Source of the DNA: JTS-RE37 sp963756115
GTDB taxonomy: Bacteria > Bacteroidota > Bacteroidia > Flavobacteriales > Flavobacteriaceae
DNA length: 64,000 nt
Assembly: GCA_963756115.1 (NCBI GenBank)
Contig: CAVWMN010000002.1
Location: 1 to 64,000 of the forward strand
Reading direction: 5' to 3'
Both the position numbers and the translations under genes were made by a program. Under the pieces are notes generated by a model. That model was not told where the DNA came from, ran no database searches, and saw nothing but the letters and a program-made list of their open reading frames with translations. Below, one piece after another: positions 1-9,447 of this stretch. How positions within the stretch are numbered: the first letter of the stretch is position 1; each line of letters begins with the position of its first letter.

Positions 1-721
1 TAATCCCGGATTTGCCGGCATTCTTTTTTACAAAGCGGATAATATCCGCTTCCACATTTTTGGTCTTGGGCCGCACTTCGTAGTACAAATTCGGGCGGTT
101 AAAGGAGGCTTTGAATACCGCGGCATCAGCTATCCCAAGGTTTTTGATGATATCTTCCTGTACCTTTGGGGTCGCCGTTGCTGTAAGGGCAATTATAGGG
201 ATTCCTTCGCCCAACCGCTCAATGATACTCCTCAGATTTCTGTACTCCGGCCTGAAATCATGGCCCCATTCCGAGATACAGTGGGCTTCGTCAACGGCTA
301 CAAAGGAAAGGGGGACGGATTGTAAAAAGTCTACATATTCCTCCTTGGTAAGGGATTCGGGCGCAACATATAGCAATTTGGTGATCCCTTCCAGGATATC
401 GCTTTTTACCTGTCTTATTTCTGTTTTTGTAAGGGAGGAATTCAGCACATGGGCAACACCCGGGTCTGCAGAAACCCCCCGGATGGCATCGACCTGGTTT
501 TTCATCAGGGCGATGAGGGGAGAAACCACTATGGCTGTCCCTTCCTGTATTAATGCCGGGAGTTGGTAGCAAAGTGATTTGCCACCTCCTGTAGGCATAA
601 TTACAAAGGTGTTTTTTTTCTGAACAATGTTCTCAATTACGTCTTCCTGAAGTCCAATAAACTCGGTAAACCCGAAATACTGTTTAAGCGCAGCGTGCAG
701 ATCAATTTCATTCAAAACCAT
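1..721 (-). CDS. recQ: ATP-dependent DNA helicase RecQ, N-terminal part (cut by window start)
   Basis: An open frame runs from an ATG at 721 off the left edge, giving the first 240 residues. Seen: the RecQ Q-motif region (FIGLQEDVI, residues 21-29), Walker A PTGGGKS at 43-49, a VDEAH Walker B near 140 and a TATAT motif near 175. These mark the first RecA-like domain of superfamily 2 helicases. RecQ unwinds DNA with 3'-5' polarity during repair and fork restart. It is divergent from kdsD across a 229-bp gap. The second helicase domain and the RQC/HRDC regions lie outside the window. Confidence 0.93.
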   Translation of the reverse strand, partial: MVLNEIDLHAALKQYFGFTEFIGLQEDVIENIVQKKNTFVIMPTGGGKSLCYQLPALIQEGTAIVVSPLIALMKNQVDAIRGVSADPGVAHVLNSSLTKTEIRQVKSDILEGITKLLYVAPESLTKEEYVDFLQSVPLSFVAVDEAHCISEWGHDFRPEYRNLRSIIERLGEGIPIIALTATATPKVQEDIIKNLGIADAAVFKASFNRPNLYYEVRPKTKNVEADIIRFVKKNAGKSGI

Positions 722-950
722 TCCATATAATTTAAGATCAGCTGTCTCATACCCAGAGTCATTCTCAATCTTTTAATATAAACTAAATTATTCGGTGGGT
801 GGTTGATACAATCAATTTGTTGTAAGTAAAGAATCTCCTGTAAAATAAGTTTACGTATTTTTGTTTTCTTAAATATAAGACATTCTTAGAGAACCTATTC
901 GAATTTTAATACAAATTCTCATAAGCATATCATAAAATTTAATCAATACC

Positions 951-1916
951 TTGAGGGATAGCAAAGCTATACTGGCATTAGCAAAACGGACCATAGAAAC
1001 AGAGGGAAATGCCATCCTTAATTTGGCGAATCTGGTGGATGAACAATTTGCGGATGCCGTAAATTGCATTCTGCAATCAGAAGGAAGGGTAGTAATTTCC
1101 GGGATTGGAAAAAGTGCCATTATCGCCTCCAAAATTGTGGCCACACTGAACTCCACTGGCACGCCGGCAATATTCATGCATGCAGCGGATGCCATCCACG
1201 GTGATCTGGGTACCATCCAGAAAAATGATGTGGTCATCTGTATCTCCAAAAGCGGGAGTACCCCTGAAATAAAAATATTGGTACCCCTTATCAAGCAGGG
1301 CAACAACAAACTCATCGGCATGACTGGCAAAATGGATTCCTTCCTGGGGGAGCAATCTGATTTTGTGCTCAATACCTATGTCAAGATGGAAGCCTGCCCC
1401 AACAACCTCGCCCCCACTACAAGTACCACGGCACAGCTGGTCATTGGGGATGCCCTGGCCATCTGCCTCCTGGAACTCCGGGGCTTTAGCAGCAAGGATT
1501 TTGCAAAATACCATCCGGGGGGCACCCTGGGGAAACGGTTGTACCTGCGGGTATGCGATATCACAGCAAACAATATGAAGCCGCAGGTGGATGTAGCCGC
1601 GGATGTAAAGAAGGTCATTGTGGAGATCTCCGAAAAGATGTTGGGCGTTACCGCTGTAACCCGGAATAATAAGATCGTGGGAATCATAACCGACGGGGAC
1701 CTGCGGAGGATGCTAAATAAGTACGACAATATAAGCGGCCTGACGGCCAAAGATATCATGACCACCCACCCGAAAACCATCGAAGCCGATGTTCTCGCCA
1801 TTAAGGCTCTCAAGGAAATGCAGGATAAGGGTATTTCACAATTACTTGCGGTTAACGGGGAAACCTATGTAGGAGTGGTCCACCTCCATAATTTAATAAA
1901 CGAAGGAATTCTGTAA
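951..1916 (+). CDS. kdsD: D-arabinose 5-phosphate isomerase (KpsF/GutQ/KdsD family)
   Basis: Interconverts ribulose 5-phosphate and arabinose 5-phosphate, the first step to KDO for lipopolysaccharide. The 321-residue protein has an SIS sugar-isomerase domain (about 40-180, with SGIGKSA and SKSGSTPE phosphate-binding segments) followed by two CBS domains (about 205-321), the family architecture and length. The only start that keeps the full N-terminus is a TTG at 951; an in-frame stop lies at 933-935. Its TAA overlaps the tatC ATG by one base, so the two are probably translationally coupled. lptB downstream supports an LPS role. Confidence 0.93.
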   Translation: MRDSKAILALAKRTIETEGNAILNLANLVDEQFADAVNCILQSEGRVVISGIGKSAIIASKIVATLNSTGTPAIFMHAADAIHGDLGTIQKNDVVICISKSGSTPEIKILVPLIKQGNNKLIGMTGKMDSFLGEQSDFVLNTYVKMEACPNNLAPTTSTTAQLVIGDALAICLLELRGFSSKDFAKYHPGGTLGKRLYLRVCDITANNMKPQVDVAADVKKVIVEISEKMLGVTAVTRNNKIVGIITDGDLRRMLNKYDNISGLTAKDIMTTHPKTIEADVLAIKALKEMQDKGISQLLAVNGETYVGVVHLHNLINEGIL

Positions 1917-2749
1917 TGGTTAAAAAACTCAGTGATCCCAATGAGATGTCCTTTCTGGACCATCTGGAGGAACTTAGATGGCATCTTATCCGATCCACAG
2001 TTGCTGTGGTGATCATCGGCGTAATTGCCTTCTTAATGAAACGCTTTATATTTGATACTATAATCCTGGGGCCCACCCAGATGGATTTTCCTACGTATCG
2101 CATTTTTTGTAATGCCGCTACATCCATGGGATTGGATTCTGCATTTTGTGCCGATAAACTACCTTTTACGATACAGAGCCGTTTGATGTCCGGTCAGTTT
2201 TCTGCCCATATCTGGACCTCCATCTGGGCAGGTTTTATTGTAGGTTTCCCCTATATCCTGTATGAACTCTGGAAATTCATAGGCCCGGGCCTTTATGAAA
2301 AGGAACGATCCAGTTCCAAGGGATTTATTTTCATCGCTTCCTCCTTGTTTTTCCTGGGGGTACTCTTTGGATATTATGTTGTGGCACCCCTGTCTATCAA
2401 CTTTCTGGGAACCTATCAGGTCAGCGAGCAGGTACTGAACGAATTTGACCTTGATTCCTATATTTCAACGGTAAGGGCATCCGTAATTGCATGTGGCATT
2501 TTGTTTGAATTGCCTATCCTTATTTTCTTTCTGACCAAAGTTGGCCTGGTAACGCCTGAGTTTCTGAAAAAATACAGGAAAATGGCGTTGGTTATCGTCC
2601 TGATTCTCTCAGCGGTGATTACCCCGCCCGATGTTGCCAGCCAGATCATTGTTGCCATCCCGGTCCTGATCCTGTATCAGGTAAGTATCCATATTTCAGC
2701 ATTTGTGGTAAAGCGCGAAGCCAAAAAAGAAAGACGAAATGCCAAATAA
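1916..2749 (+). CDS. tatC: Sec-independent protein translocase TatC
   Basis: Core integral-membrane receptor of the twin-arginine pathway, which exports folded, often cofactor-bearing proteins. The 277-residue protein opens with the diagnostic MSFLDHLEELR segment and has six predicted membrane spans, with GPGLYEKE and TPPD near the conserved loops. It overlaps kdsD by one base, and the next gene starts inside its last codons. At least four proteins in this same window (at 31841, 52878, 54500 and 57436) carry twin-arginine signals and are likely clients. No tatA is visible here. Confidence 0.96.
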   Translation: MVKKLSDPNEMSFLDHLEELRWHLIRSTVAVVIIGVIAFLMKRFIFDTIILGPTQMDFPTYRIFCNAATSMGLDSAFCADKLPFTIQSRLMSGQFSAHIWTSIWAGFIVGFPYILYELWKFIGPGLYEKERSSSKGFIFIASSLFFLGVLFGYYVVAPLSINFLGTYQVSEQVLNEFDLDSYISTVRASVIACGILFELPILIFFLTKVGLVTPEFLKKYRKMALVIVLILSAVITPPDVASQIIVAIPVLILYQVSIHISAFVVKREAKKERRNAK

Positions 2750-3089
2750 AGTCGCAGCATTCAATGCGTATCGTTCAAAAATGAACGCCAAATTACTGGC
2801 GGAACCCAATAAGGTGATCAAACGGATTTTTAATCTGGATGCCAATGCGTATACTGAAGGTGCACTTGATGTTAAAACCAAGGAATTCCTGGGCCTGGTA
2901 GCTTCGGCAGTATTACGCTGCGATGATTGTGTACAATACCATCTGGAAGGGGCCCATAAGCAGGGAGCTTCAAGGGAAGAAGTCATGGAAGCGCTCAGCA
3001 TTGCCACCCTGGTCGGGGGCACCATTGTTATTCCACATCTCCGCAGGGCATTTGAATATTGGGAATTGCTTGAACAGCAATCAGAATAA
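2739..3089 (+). CDS. Carboxymuconolactone decarboxylase / AhpD-like protein
   Basis: A 116-residue all-helical protein with the AhpD-type redox motif CDDC followed by a histidine three residues on (CVQYH, about residues 62-69). In AhpD relatives this Cys-Cys-His set relays electrons to peroxiredoxins or acts as a peroxidase. The start codon lies within the last 11 bases of tatC, indicating co-translation. The physiological partner is not shown by the sequence; a redox role is inferred from the motif. Probably part of the kdsD-tatC-lptB block. Confidence 0.85.
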   Translation: MPNKVAAFNAYRSKMNAKLLAEPNKVIKRIFNLDANAYTEGALDVKTKEFLGLVASAVLRCDDCVQYHLEGAHKQGASREEVMEALSIATLVGGTIVIPHLRRAFEYWELLEQQSE

Positions 3090-3117
3090 TCAATGCAAAA
3101 GCTCCAGCCGGTATTAG

Positions 3118-3135
3118 CTGTCACCAAAATGACAG
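3118..3135 (+). terminator. Small hairpin after the AhpD-like gene
   Basis: A perfect 6-bp stem CTGTCA/TGACAG with a 6-nt loop, 28 bp after the stop codon. No T-tract follows, so it may attenuate or stabilise an mRNA end rather than terminate strongly. Confidence 0.25.
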
Positions 3136-3279
3136 TTGCTGCCTTCCGGGCAATCTGAATAAATGCGTATTGCCACAGCCATTTTTATGCACCTGCCGGT
3201 TGTCCCCGGTTTGCGGTAATATTCCGTTAATTGTACCTGTGATTTAAGATTATATCCTTAGTTTTGGCACCATTCAAAG

Positions 3280-4026
3280 ATGAAGCTCAGAGCAGAAAAT
3301 ATCATGAAGGCCTACCGGGGCCGTAAGGTGGTCAAGGGTATTTCCCTGGAGGTAAACCAGGGGGAGATCGTTGGGCTGTTAGGACCAAATGGCGCCGGGA
3401 AAACCACCTCCTTCTATATGATCGTTGGACTGATAAAACCCAATGGCGGTTCCATTTTCCTGGATGATATGGAGATTACACGCTTCCCCATGTACAAAAG
3501 GGCGCAAAATGGCATTGGTTACCTTGCCCAGGAAGCGTCTGTTTTCAGAAAATTAAGCGTCGAAAAAAATATATTGAGCGTACTGCAGCTTACAAGCCTT
3601 TCCAGGAAGGAGCAAAACATGCGGATGGAATCGCTTTTGGAAGAATTTGGTCTTACCCATATCCGGAAAAACAGGGGTGACCTGCTGTCGGGCGGGGAAA
3701 GGCGCCGAACGGAAATAGCCCGGGCACTGGCGACAGATCCTAAATTTATTTTGCTCGATGAACCATTTGCCGGGGTAGACCCGGTTGCTGTGGAGGATAT
3801 CCAGCGCATTGTAGCACAATTGAAAAACAAGAATATCGGTATCCTGATTACGGACCACAACGTTCAGGAAACCCTGGCCATTACGGAACGGTCCTACCTG
3901 ATGTTTGAAGGGGGTATCCTTAAATCGGGTATACCGGAAGTGCTGGCTGAAGATGAGATGGTGCGCAAGGTCTACCTGGGCCAGAATTTTGAATTACGGA
4001 AGAAAAAGCTCGACTTCAACGAATAG
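3280..4026 (+). CDS. lptB: LPS export ABC transporter ATP-binding protein LptB
   Basis: Cytoplasmic ATPase that powers the LptB2FG extractor moving lipopolysaccharide toward the outer membrane. In 248 residues: Walker A GPNGAGKT (35-42), a Q-loop, signature LLSGGERRR (about 142), Walker B ILLDEPFAGVD (about 162) and the H-switch ITDHN. The length and GVDP after Walker B fit LptB better than other ABC ATPases. It sits 190 bp after the AhpD-like gene, near kdsD (KDO synthesis), consistent with LPS biogenesis. A TAGTTTTG sequence at 3259-3266 resembles a Bacteroidota -7 box, so it may also have its own promoter. Confidence 0.95.
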   Translation: MKLRAENIMKAYRGRKVVKGISLEVNQGEIVGLLGPNGAGKTTSFYMIVGLIKPNGGSIFLDDMEITRFPMYKRAQNGIGYLAQEASVFRKLSVEKNILSVLQLTSLSRKEQNMRMESLLEEFGLTHIRKNRGDLLSGGERRRTEIARALATDPKFILLDEPFAGVDPVAVEDIQRIVAQLKNKNIGILITDHNVQETLAITERSYLMFEGGILKSGIPEVLAEDEMVRKVYLGQNFELRKKKLDFNE

Positions 4027-4073
4027 TGCACCACAGGATAAAACTAAGTGTTCTCACATGGCAGGGTCCTCCG

Positions 4074-5477
4074 CTACACCGGGATCCACAATACCATAAA
4101 GACCTGAATGATCGCAAACATCACAAAAGGAAGTACCAGGTAACCCATGACATCTCGTGCCTGCAGGCTGACACCCCGTGTCATGACCGGCAAAACCAGC
4201 AGTAGAAAAAAGGGTTGCAACAGGTTTGTAAGCGCTTCCCCATAAGCGATCGCCATGGAAGCCCTGGCTGTCATCTTCGTGAGTTCGGTCACCGGTAACC
4301 CTGTACCAATATTATGTACGGCCTCTATGACACTGGGGCCAATAACTGCATATTCGCCCCCTGCCGATGGAATGGCAAAATTCACAACACCACCCAGTAT
4401 ATAAGCAAAGAATGGATAGGTCTCCATGGTGGCAACCGATGCGATCAACCGCCCCAGTTCGGCACCCATCCCGGTATAGGTCATGATGCCCATAATGCCC
4501 GCATAAAAAGGAAACTGAAAAAGGATGGCTGATATATTGCCACTGGCCCGTTGCATAGCGACACTGTATCGCATGGGCGTTTTATGGAGTAACAGTCCCA
4601 GCATAATGAAAACAAAGATCATGATATTAAGGTTCAGGTCCAGGCCATTCGTACTGAAATGATAGGCAATATATACCAGCCCCATCAGGGCAATGACATA
4701 TTGCAGCAACATACTGTTATTCAGCTGGTCAGACAAAGCCCGGAAGGGTAGCATTACACCTTCCGCCTCCTCCCTGATTGTGGGCCGGCCCTGCCGGGAG
4801 GGGATGTCATCCCGGGAGGCCAAATCCATCTGAATTGCTTTCTTAGGGGCCAATAGCCACAGTAAAACAGGTCCGGCAACCAACATCAGCAGGACCATGG
4901 CCATGTTCAAAACGGAACCCAGCGTGTAAGTAGTAGGAATAGTAGCAGATAAAATACCATCTTCGATCAAATAGTTACTTCCTGTATTGAGCAACAAGGG
5001 GATGGAACTGGAAAGGCCGGTAACCCAGCTGATCTGGGAAAAATAAACACAGGCTATAAGGTAAGGGTAATTTATACCGCTGATACGCATCGCGAGTTGC
5101 CTTGCCAGTACCGCTGTTATGACGACCCAGCCCCAGCTTACCATGGAAAGTAAAACCCCGATCAGGACGACAAAATAATAGACCTGCCCGGGGGTCCTGA
5201 TTCGGCGGGCCAGTTTATCTATCCCCTTTTCTATCAGGGGTGAGAGTGCTATGCTATAGCCGGTAACGATCAACAACACCATCTGCATCCCGAATTCGAG
5301 CAGGTTCCAGAATCCATCATACCAGGAAACCAGGATTTCCATCGGTCCGGCATCTACCCAAAAAAAAGCCATCAGGGATGTAACGAGTGTCAGGATGAGG
5401 GCAAAAACAAATGCATCCGGCATGTTTCGCCGGAATATATCGGTAAACCGCTCCCCTAATTTTGAAATCATAGACAA
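4074..5477 (-). CDS. Short-chain fatty acid transporter, AtoE family
   Basis: A 467-residue polytopic membrane protein with about 12 hydrophobic spans. Recognisable AtoE/TIGR00366 features are the MPDAFVFALILT start of span 1, the GWGWVV-like SWGWVVI segment and the conserved PSAGGEYAVIGPSV block near residue 370. Members are proposed to take up short-chain fatty acids such as acetoacetate or butyrate; substrate here is untested. It is convergent with lptB (47 bp gap) and lies 22 bp after pssA on the same strand, so the two may share a transcript. Confidence 0.88.
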   Translation of the reverse strand: MSMISKLGERFTDIFRRNMPDAFVFALILTLVTSLMAFFWVDAGPMEILVSWYDGFWNLLEFGMQMVLLIVTGYSIALSPLIEKGIDKLARRIRTPGQVYYFVVLIGVLLSMVSWGWVVITAVLARQLAMRISGINYPYLIACVYFSQISWVTGLSSSIPLLLNTGSNYLIEDGILSATIPTTYTLGSVLNMAMVLLMLVAGPVLLWLLAPKKAIQMDLASRDDIPSRQGRPTIREEAEGVMLPFRALSDQLNNSMLLQYVIALMGLVYIAYHFSTNGLDLNLNIMIFVFIMLGLLLHKTPMRYSVAMQRASGNISAILFQFPFYAGIMGIMTYTGMGAELGRLIASVATMETYPFFAYILGGVVNFAIPSAGGEYAVIGPSVIEAVHNIGTGLPVTELTKMTARASMAIAYGEALTNLLQPFFLLLVLPVMTRGVSLQARDVMGYLVLPFVMFAIIQVFMVLWIPV

Positions 5478-5499
5478 AATTTAAGCCCGCCTATTGCAG

Positions 5500-6258
5500 T
5501 CATTTGGCTTTTTCTGATAGCGTACTCAGAACGGAACTCAGGATATAAAATGCGATGATCGCAGGAATCGCCAAAAATTTAAGGGTCAGCACCATCACCA
5601 GGCTTACGGCAATAAAGGAATACCGGATGGCATTGTCCTTAAATCCCCAGTTTTTGAATTTCAGTGCAAATAAGTGGATTCTCGAATTCAAAAGGTATGC
5701 ACTGACCAGGGTAACGGCGATCAGAAACCAGGGGTTCAGGATCAGCGCATTCAGAAAATCATTGCCGTGATAGAGTAATACGAGCGGGAGCGAAAGGATC
5801 AATAAGGCATTGGCAGGTGTTGGAAGACCGATAAAGGAGTCAGATTGGTTTTCATCTATATTGAATTTTGCAAGCCTGTAAGCCGAGGCCAGAGTTATTA
5901 AAAACCCGGCAAAGGGCAGCAGGGGCATATCCCATCCGGCCGCATGCAACAAATCCCCTGGTTCCATGGACATATCCATGTTCCATCCGGCATTCATGGA
6001 CATCCCCAGCAGCCGGAACATTACCACTCCGGGTACCAGGCCACTGGTGATCATATCCGCAAGGGAATCCAGTTGTAATCCCAGTTCCCCTTCCACCTTG
6101 AGCGCCCGTGCAGCAAATCCGTCAAAAAAATCGAATAGAATCCCCAAAAAAACGAACAATGCCGCCATCTCAAATTGATTGAGAACCGCAAATACAACCG
6201 CGACACAGCCAGAGAATACATTTAGTAAGGTAAGGATATTGGGAATGTGTCGCGTCAT
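5500..6258 (-). CDS. pssA: CDP-diacylglycerol-serine O-phosphatidyltransferase (PssA, type II)
   Basis: Membrane enzyme that makes phosphatidylserine, precursor of phosphatidylethanolamine. The CDP-alcohol phosphotransferase motif (DG-x2-AR-x8-G-x3-D-x3-D) is intact: DGFAAR near residues 45-50, then GLQLDSLAD. The protein has 252 residues and seven or eight membrane spans, normal for the type II family. The N-terminal MTRHIPNILTLLNVFSG is typical. It is divergent from the DUF4105 gene and upstream of the AtoE-like transporter. Confidence 0.93.
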   Translation of the reverse strand: MTRHIPNILTLLNVFSGCVAVVFAVLNQFEMAALFVFLGILFDFFDGFAARALKVEGELGLQLDSLADMITSGLVPGVVMFRLLGMSMNAGWNMDMSMEPGDLLHAAGWDMPLLPFAGFLITLASAYRLAKFNIDENQSDSFIGLPTPANALLILSLPLVLLYHGNDFLNALILNPWFLIAVTLVSAYLLNSRIHLFALKFKNWGFKDNAIRYSFIAVSLVMVLTLKFLAIPAIIAFYILSSVLSTLSEKAK

Positions 6259-6369
6259 AGGAGGTTATTTCAGTAAAAATAAGATAATTTTTAATCTAAA
6301 GGTTTGGTACCATATTTTATTCAGATATTTGCCTACCTATAGTAATATCCAATTCCCCGACTACCGGAA

Positions 6370-7557
6370 ATGCAATTAAAACGCTACGTAATCCTATTGA
6401 TATTGGGCAATTGCCTGGTCGGTTTCTGCCAGTCGCGCCAGCTCACTCCTGCCGCCCGGATCAGTGTGCTTACCTGTGGTCCCGGAGAGGATCTATATTC
6501 CGCTTTCGGCCATAGTGCCTTTCGGGTGCAAGACGCCCCCCAGGGCATAGACGTGGTCTACAATTACGGTACTTTTGACTTTGATGCCCCCAACTTTTAT
6601 TCGAATTTTGCAAGGGGAAAGATGCTTTATTCACTGAGTATTTCCAAATTTACAGACTTCCTGTATACCTACCAGTATGAAAACCGTTGGGTCCGGGAAC
6701 AGATCCTTGATCTGGACAGTACTCAGGAAAAGGACCTCTATAATTTTTTACTGAATAACAGCAAGCCTGAAAACAGGGACTACCGCTATGATTTCCTGTT
6801 TGATAATTGCTCTACAAAAATCCCTGACGTACTAAAAATAGTGCTGGGCAGTAACCTGGAATTCCGGGAAGGTCACCTGAAAACCCAGGCTACCTTCCGC
6901 GAACTCATACAACAAAACCTCCACCCCAATACCTGGTCCAGTTTTGGTATCGACCTTGCCTTGGGGTCCGTCATTGACAGACAGGCAACGGTACGGGAAC
7001 ACATGTTCCTTCCCATTTATGTCATGAGGCAATTGAACAATTCTTCCCTGGGAGGAAAACCGCTTGTAAAACGGGAAATGGGGATACTGGACCAGGTAAA
7101 CGGAAACATCCAGGCGGGTTTTTTTACTACTTCCCCCCTATTTTGGCTGGGGTTGCTTTTGGTTTTTACGCTCGTGATCACTTATATCGATATAAAGAAT
7201 AATACCCGAAGTAAATGGCTCGACATTTTCATTTTTTGCCTTACCGGGGTACTGGGGTTATTGATATGTTTTCTTTGGTTCCTGACGGACCATAGGGCTA
7301 CAGTAGCTAACTTCAATATCCTGTGGGCATTTCCGATTAATTTGGTAATAGGCTATTATTTGGTGCAGCACCCGCTTTCTGCATGGTTAAGTGGTTACTT
7401 CGCCATACTTTTGCTTTTGCTGCTTTTAAGCGTCATACTCTGGATTATGGGAGTTCAAAGTTTTTCCCCCCTGTTGGGCGTATTGCTGCTTTCCCTTGCC
7501 GTACGTTACACATTCTTGTATCACTTTGTTAAAAAGGTCCAGCCAACGATCACATGA
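6370..7557 (+). CDS. DUF4105 (Lnb N-terminal-like) membrane protein
   Basis: 395 residues: a signal sequence (about 1-20), a DUF4105 domain (about 25-200) with the family segments GPGEDLYSAFGHSAFRV, YNYGTFDF and DNCSTKI, then about five hydrophobic spans (about 255-390). The conserved His, Asp and Cys residues of DUF4105 suggest a hydrolase-type fold facing the periplasm; the reaction is unknown. The stop codon overlaps the ABC-F gene start by 4 bases (ATGA), indicating translational coupling with it. Confidence 0.85.
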   Translation: MQLKRYVILLILGNCLVGFCQSRQLTPAARISVLTCGPGEDLYSAFGHSAFRVQDAPQGIDVVYNYGTFDFDAPNFYSNFARGKMLYSLSISKFTDFLYTYQYENRWVREQILDLDSTQEKDLYNFLLNNSKPENRDYRYDFLFDNCSTKIPDVLKIVLGSNLEFREGHLKTQATFRELIQQNLHPNTWSSFGIDLALGSVIDRQATVREHMFLPIYVMRQLNNSSLGGKPLVKREMGILDQVNGNIQAGFFTTSPLFWLGLLLVFTLVITYIDIKNNTRSKWLDIFIFCLTGVLGLLICFLWFLTDHRATVANFNILWAFPINLVIGYYLVQHPLSAWLSGYFAILLLLLLLSVILWIMGVQSFSPLLGVLLLSLAVRYTFLYHFVKKVQPTIT

Positions 7558-9437
7558 ACTTTCTCACAGTTGAAAATATTGCGAAATCCTTTGGGGAACT
7601 ACAGTTGTTTTCCGATATATCTTTTGGAATCAACCAATATCAGAAGATAGCGTTGATCGCCAAAAACGGAACCGGTAAAACGGCAATACTCAAGATCCTC
7701 GCAGGAAAGGATAAACCGGACGACGGGCAGGTAAATTACCGGAAGGGGATCCGAATCTCCTTCCTGGAACAGGATCCTGAATTGGATCCGGACCTGACCG
7801 TTGAGGAGACTATCCTTGCATCTGACAATGAAGTGCTTACGGTTATCCTGAACTATGAAAAGGCGCTGGCACAGCCCGAACAGGAAAAAAAATACCAGAA
7901 GGCGTTTGAAGCCATGGAACGGTACAATGCTTGGGATTTTGAAACACAGTACAAACAGATTTTGTCCAAATTGAAGCTTGAGGACCTCCATGCCCGCGTA
8001 GGACAGTTATCCGGGGGACAAAAGAAACGGCTTTCCCTTGCAAATGCCCTTGTGAACAGGCCCGACCTCCTGCTGCTCGATGAACCTACCAACCATCTGG
8101 ACCTTGAAATGATAGAATGGCTGGAGGATTATTTTGAAAAAGAAAACCTGACCCTGTTCATGGTTACCCATGACCGTTATTTCCTGGAAAGGGTGTGTAA
8201 TGAGATCATAGAACTGGACAATGGGGCACTGTATTCCTATAAAGGCAATTATGCTTATTACCTGGAAAAAAAGGAAGCCCGCCTTGAACAGGAGGCTGTG
8301 GAACAACACAAATCCAAGATCATGTTCAAAAAGGAATTGGAGTGGATGCGAAGACAGCCCAAGGCCCGCACCACCAAATCCAAATCCAGGATCGATGATT
8401 TTCACCAGATCCGGGAAAAGGCCCTGCAGCGCAGGAAGGACCATGAAGTGCAACTGGAACTCAACATGGAGCGCCTGGGCAGTAAGATCCTGGAATTGCA
8501 CAAGGTCTCCAAATCCTTTCCCGGGAAGCGGATCCTGAATAAATTTGATTACAATTTTCTGAAGGGGGAAAGGATTGGAATAATCGGAAAGAACGGTACC
8601 GGAAAAACCACATTTCTGAATATCATTACAGGTGTGGAAACAGTAGACGGAGGGAAGGTTGTTATCGGGGATACCATTAAATTCGGATATTACAACCAAA
8701 ACGGGATAACTGTAAAGGAAGGGCAAAAAGTCATTGATGTGATCCGTGAGTACGGGGATTATATCCCCCTGAAGAAGGGCCGTCAAATATCTGCACAACA
8801 ATTGCTGGAGCGATTTCTTTTTGATCGGAAAAAGCAATATGATTATGTGGAAAAATTAAGTGGCGGTGAACGCAAACGGCTTTACCTCTGTACTGTGCTC
8901 ATCCAGAATCCCAACTTCCTGATCCTCGATGAACCGACCAATGACCTGGATATCATAACACTGAATGTACTGGAGAATTTTTTACTCGATTTCCCCGGAT
9001 GTTTGCTGGTGGTTTCACACGACCGGTATTTTATGGACAAGATCGTAGACCACCTGTTCATTTTCAGGGGCGATGGGATTGTGGAGGACTTTCCGGGCAA
9101 TTATTCTGATTTCAGAGCTTATGAGGACAGCCAGGAAGCAGTGGAACGCGAATCAAAGGCCAATCAGGATACGGCAACTTCCGATAAAAAAACCTGGCGG
9201 AATGAAGGCAGTTCCCAAAAACTTTCCTATGCCGAACAACAGGAATACAATAAGCTTGAACGCGAAATAGAAAAACTGGAAGGGAAAAAGAAAGCCATCC
9301 AGAATCAATTTGCGGATACGTCCCTTAGTGGCGAACAAATCGACGCCTTATCCATTGCCCTTCAGGAAGTGGTCGCTGCCATCCAAAAGAAAACGGAGCG
9401 CTGGTTTGACTTATCAGCCATCCTTGAAGGAGACTAA
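7554..9437 (+). CDS. ABC-F family ATPase (Uup-like)
   Basis: Soluble protein with two ABC domains and no membrane spans, 627 residues. Walker A sequences KNGTGKT occur near 37-43 and 346-352, signatures LSGGQKKR near 152 and LSGGERKR near 437, each followed by LLDEPTN(H/D)LD. An ABC-F linker rich in Lys/Arg lies at about 245-305, and a C-terminal coiled coil (about 560-620) resembles the Uup DNA-binding domain. ABC-F proteins act on ribosomes or nucleic acids; which applies here is not shown. Overlaps the upstream DUF4105 gene by four bases. Confidence 0.92.
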   Translation: MNFLTVENIAKSFGELQLFSDISFGINQYQKIALIAKNGTGKTAILKILAGKDKPDDGQVNYRKGIRISFLEQDPELDPDLTVEETILASDNEVLTVILNYEKALAQPEQEKKYQKAFEAMERYNAWDFETQYKQILSKLKLEDLHARVGQLSGGQKKRLSLANALVNRPDLLLLDEPTNHLDLEMIEWLEDYFEKENLTLFMVTHDRYFLERVCNEIIELDNGALYSYKGNYAYYLEKKEARLEQEAVEQHKSKIMFKKELEWMRRQPKARTTKSKSRIDDFHQIREKALQRRKDHEVQLELNMERLGSKILELHKVSKSFPGKRILNKFDYNFLKGERIGIIGKNGTGKTTFLNIITGVETVDGGKVVIGDTIKFGYYNQNGITVKEGQKVIDVIREYGDYIPLKKGRQISAQQLLERFLFDRKKQYDYVEKLSGGERKRLYLCTVLIQNPNFLILDEPTNDLDIITLNVLENFLLDFPGCLLVVSHDRYFMDKIVDHLFIFRGDGIVEDFPGNYSDFRAYEDSQEAVERESKANQDTATSDKKTWRNEGSSQKLSYAEQQEYNKLEREIEKLEGKKKAIQNQFADTSLSGEQIDALSIALQEVVAAIQKKTERWFDLSAILEGD

Positions 9438-9447
9438 AAGGGGGGTG

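Noticed and set aside
8007..8837. Long minus-strand open frame inside the ABC-F gene
   Set aside because: Antisense shadow of a highly conserved ATPase gene.
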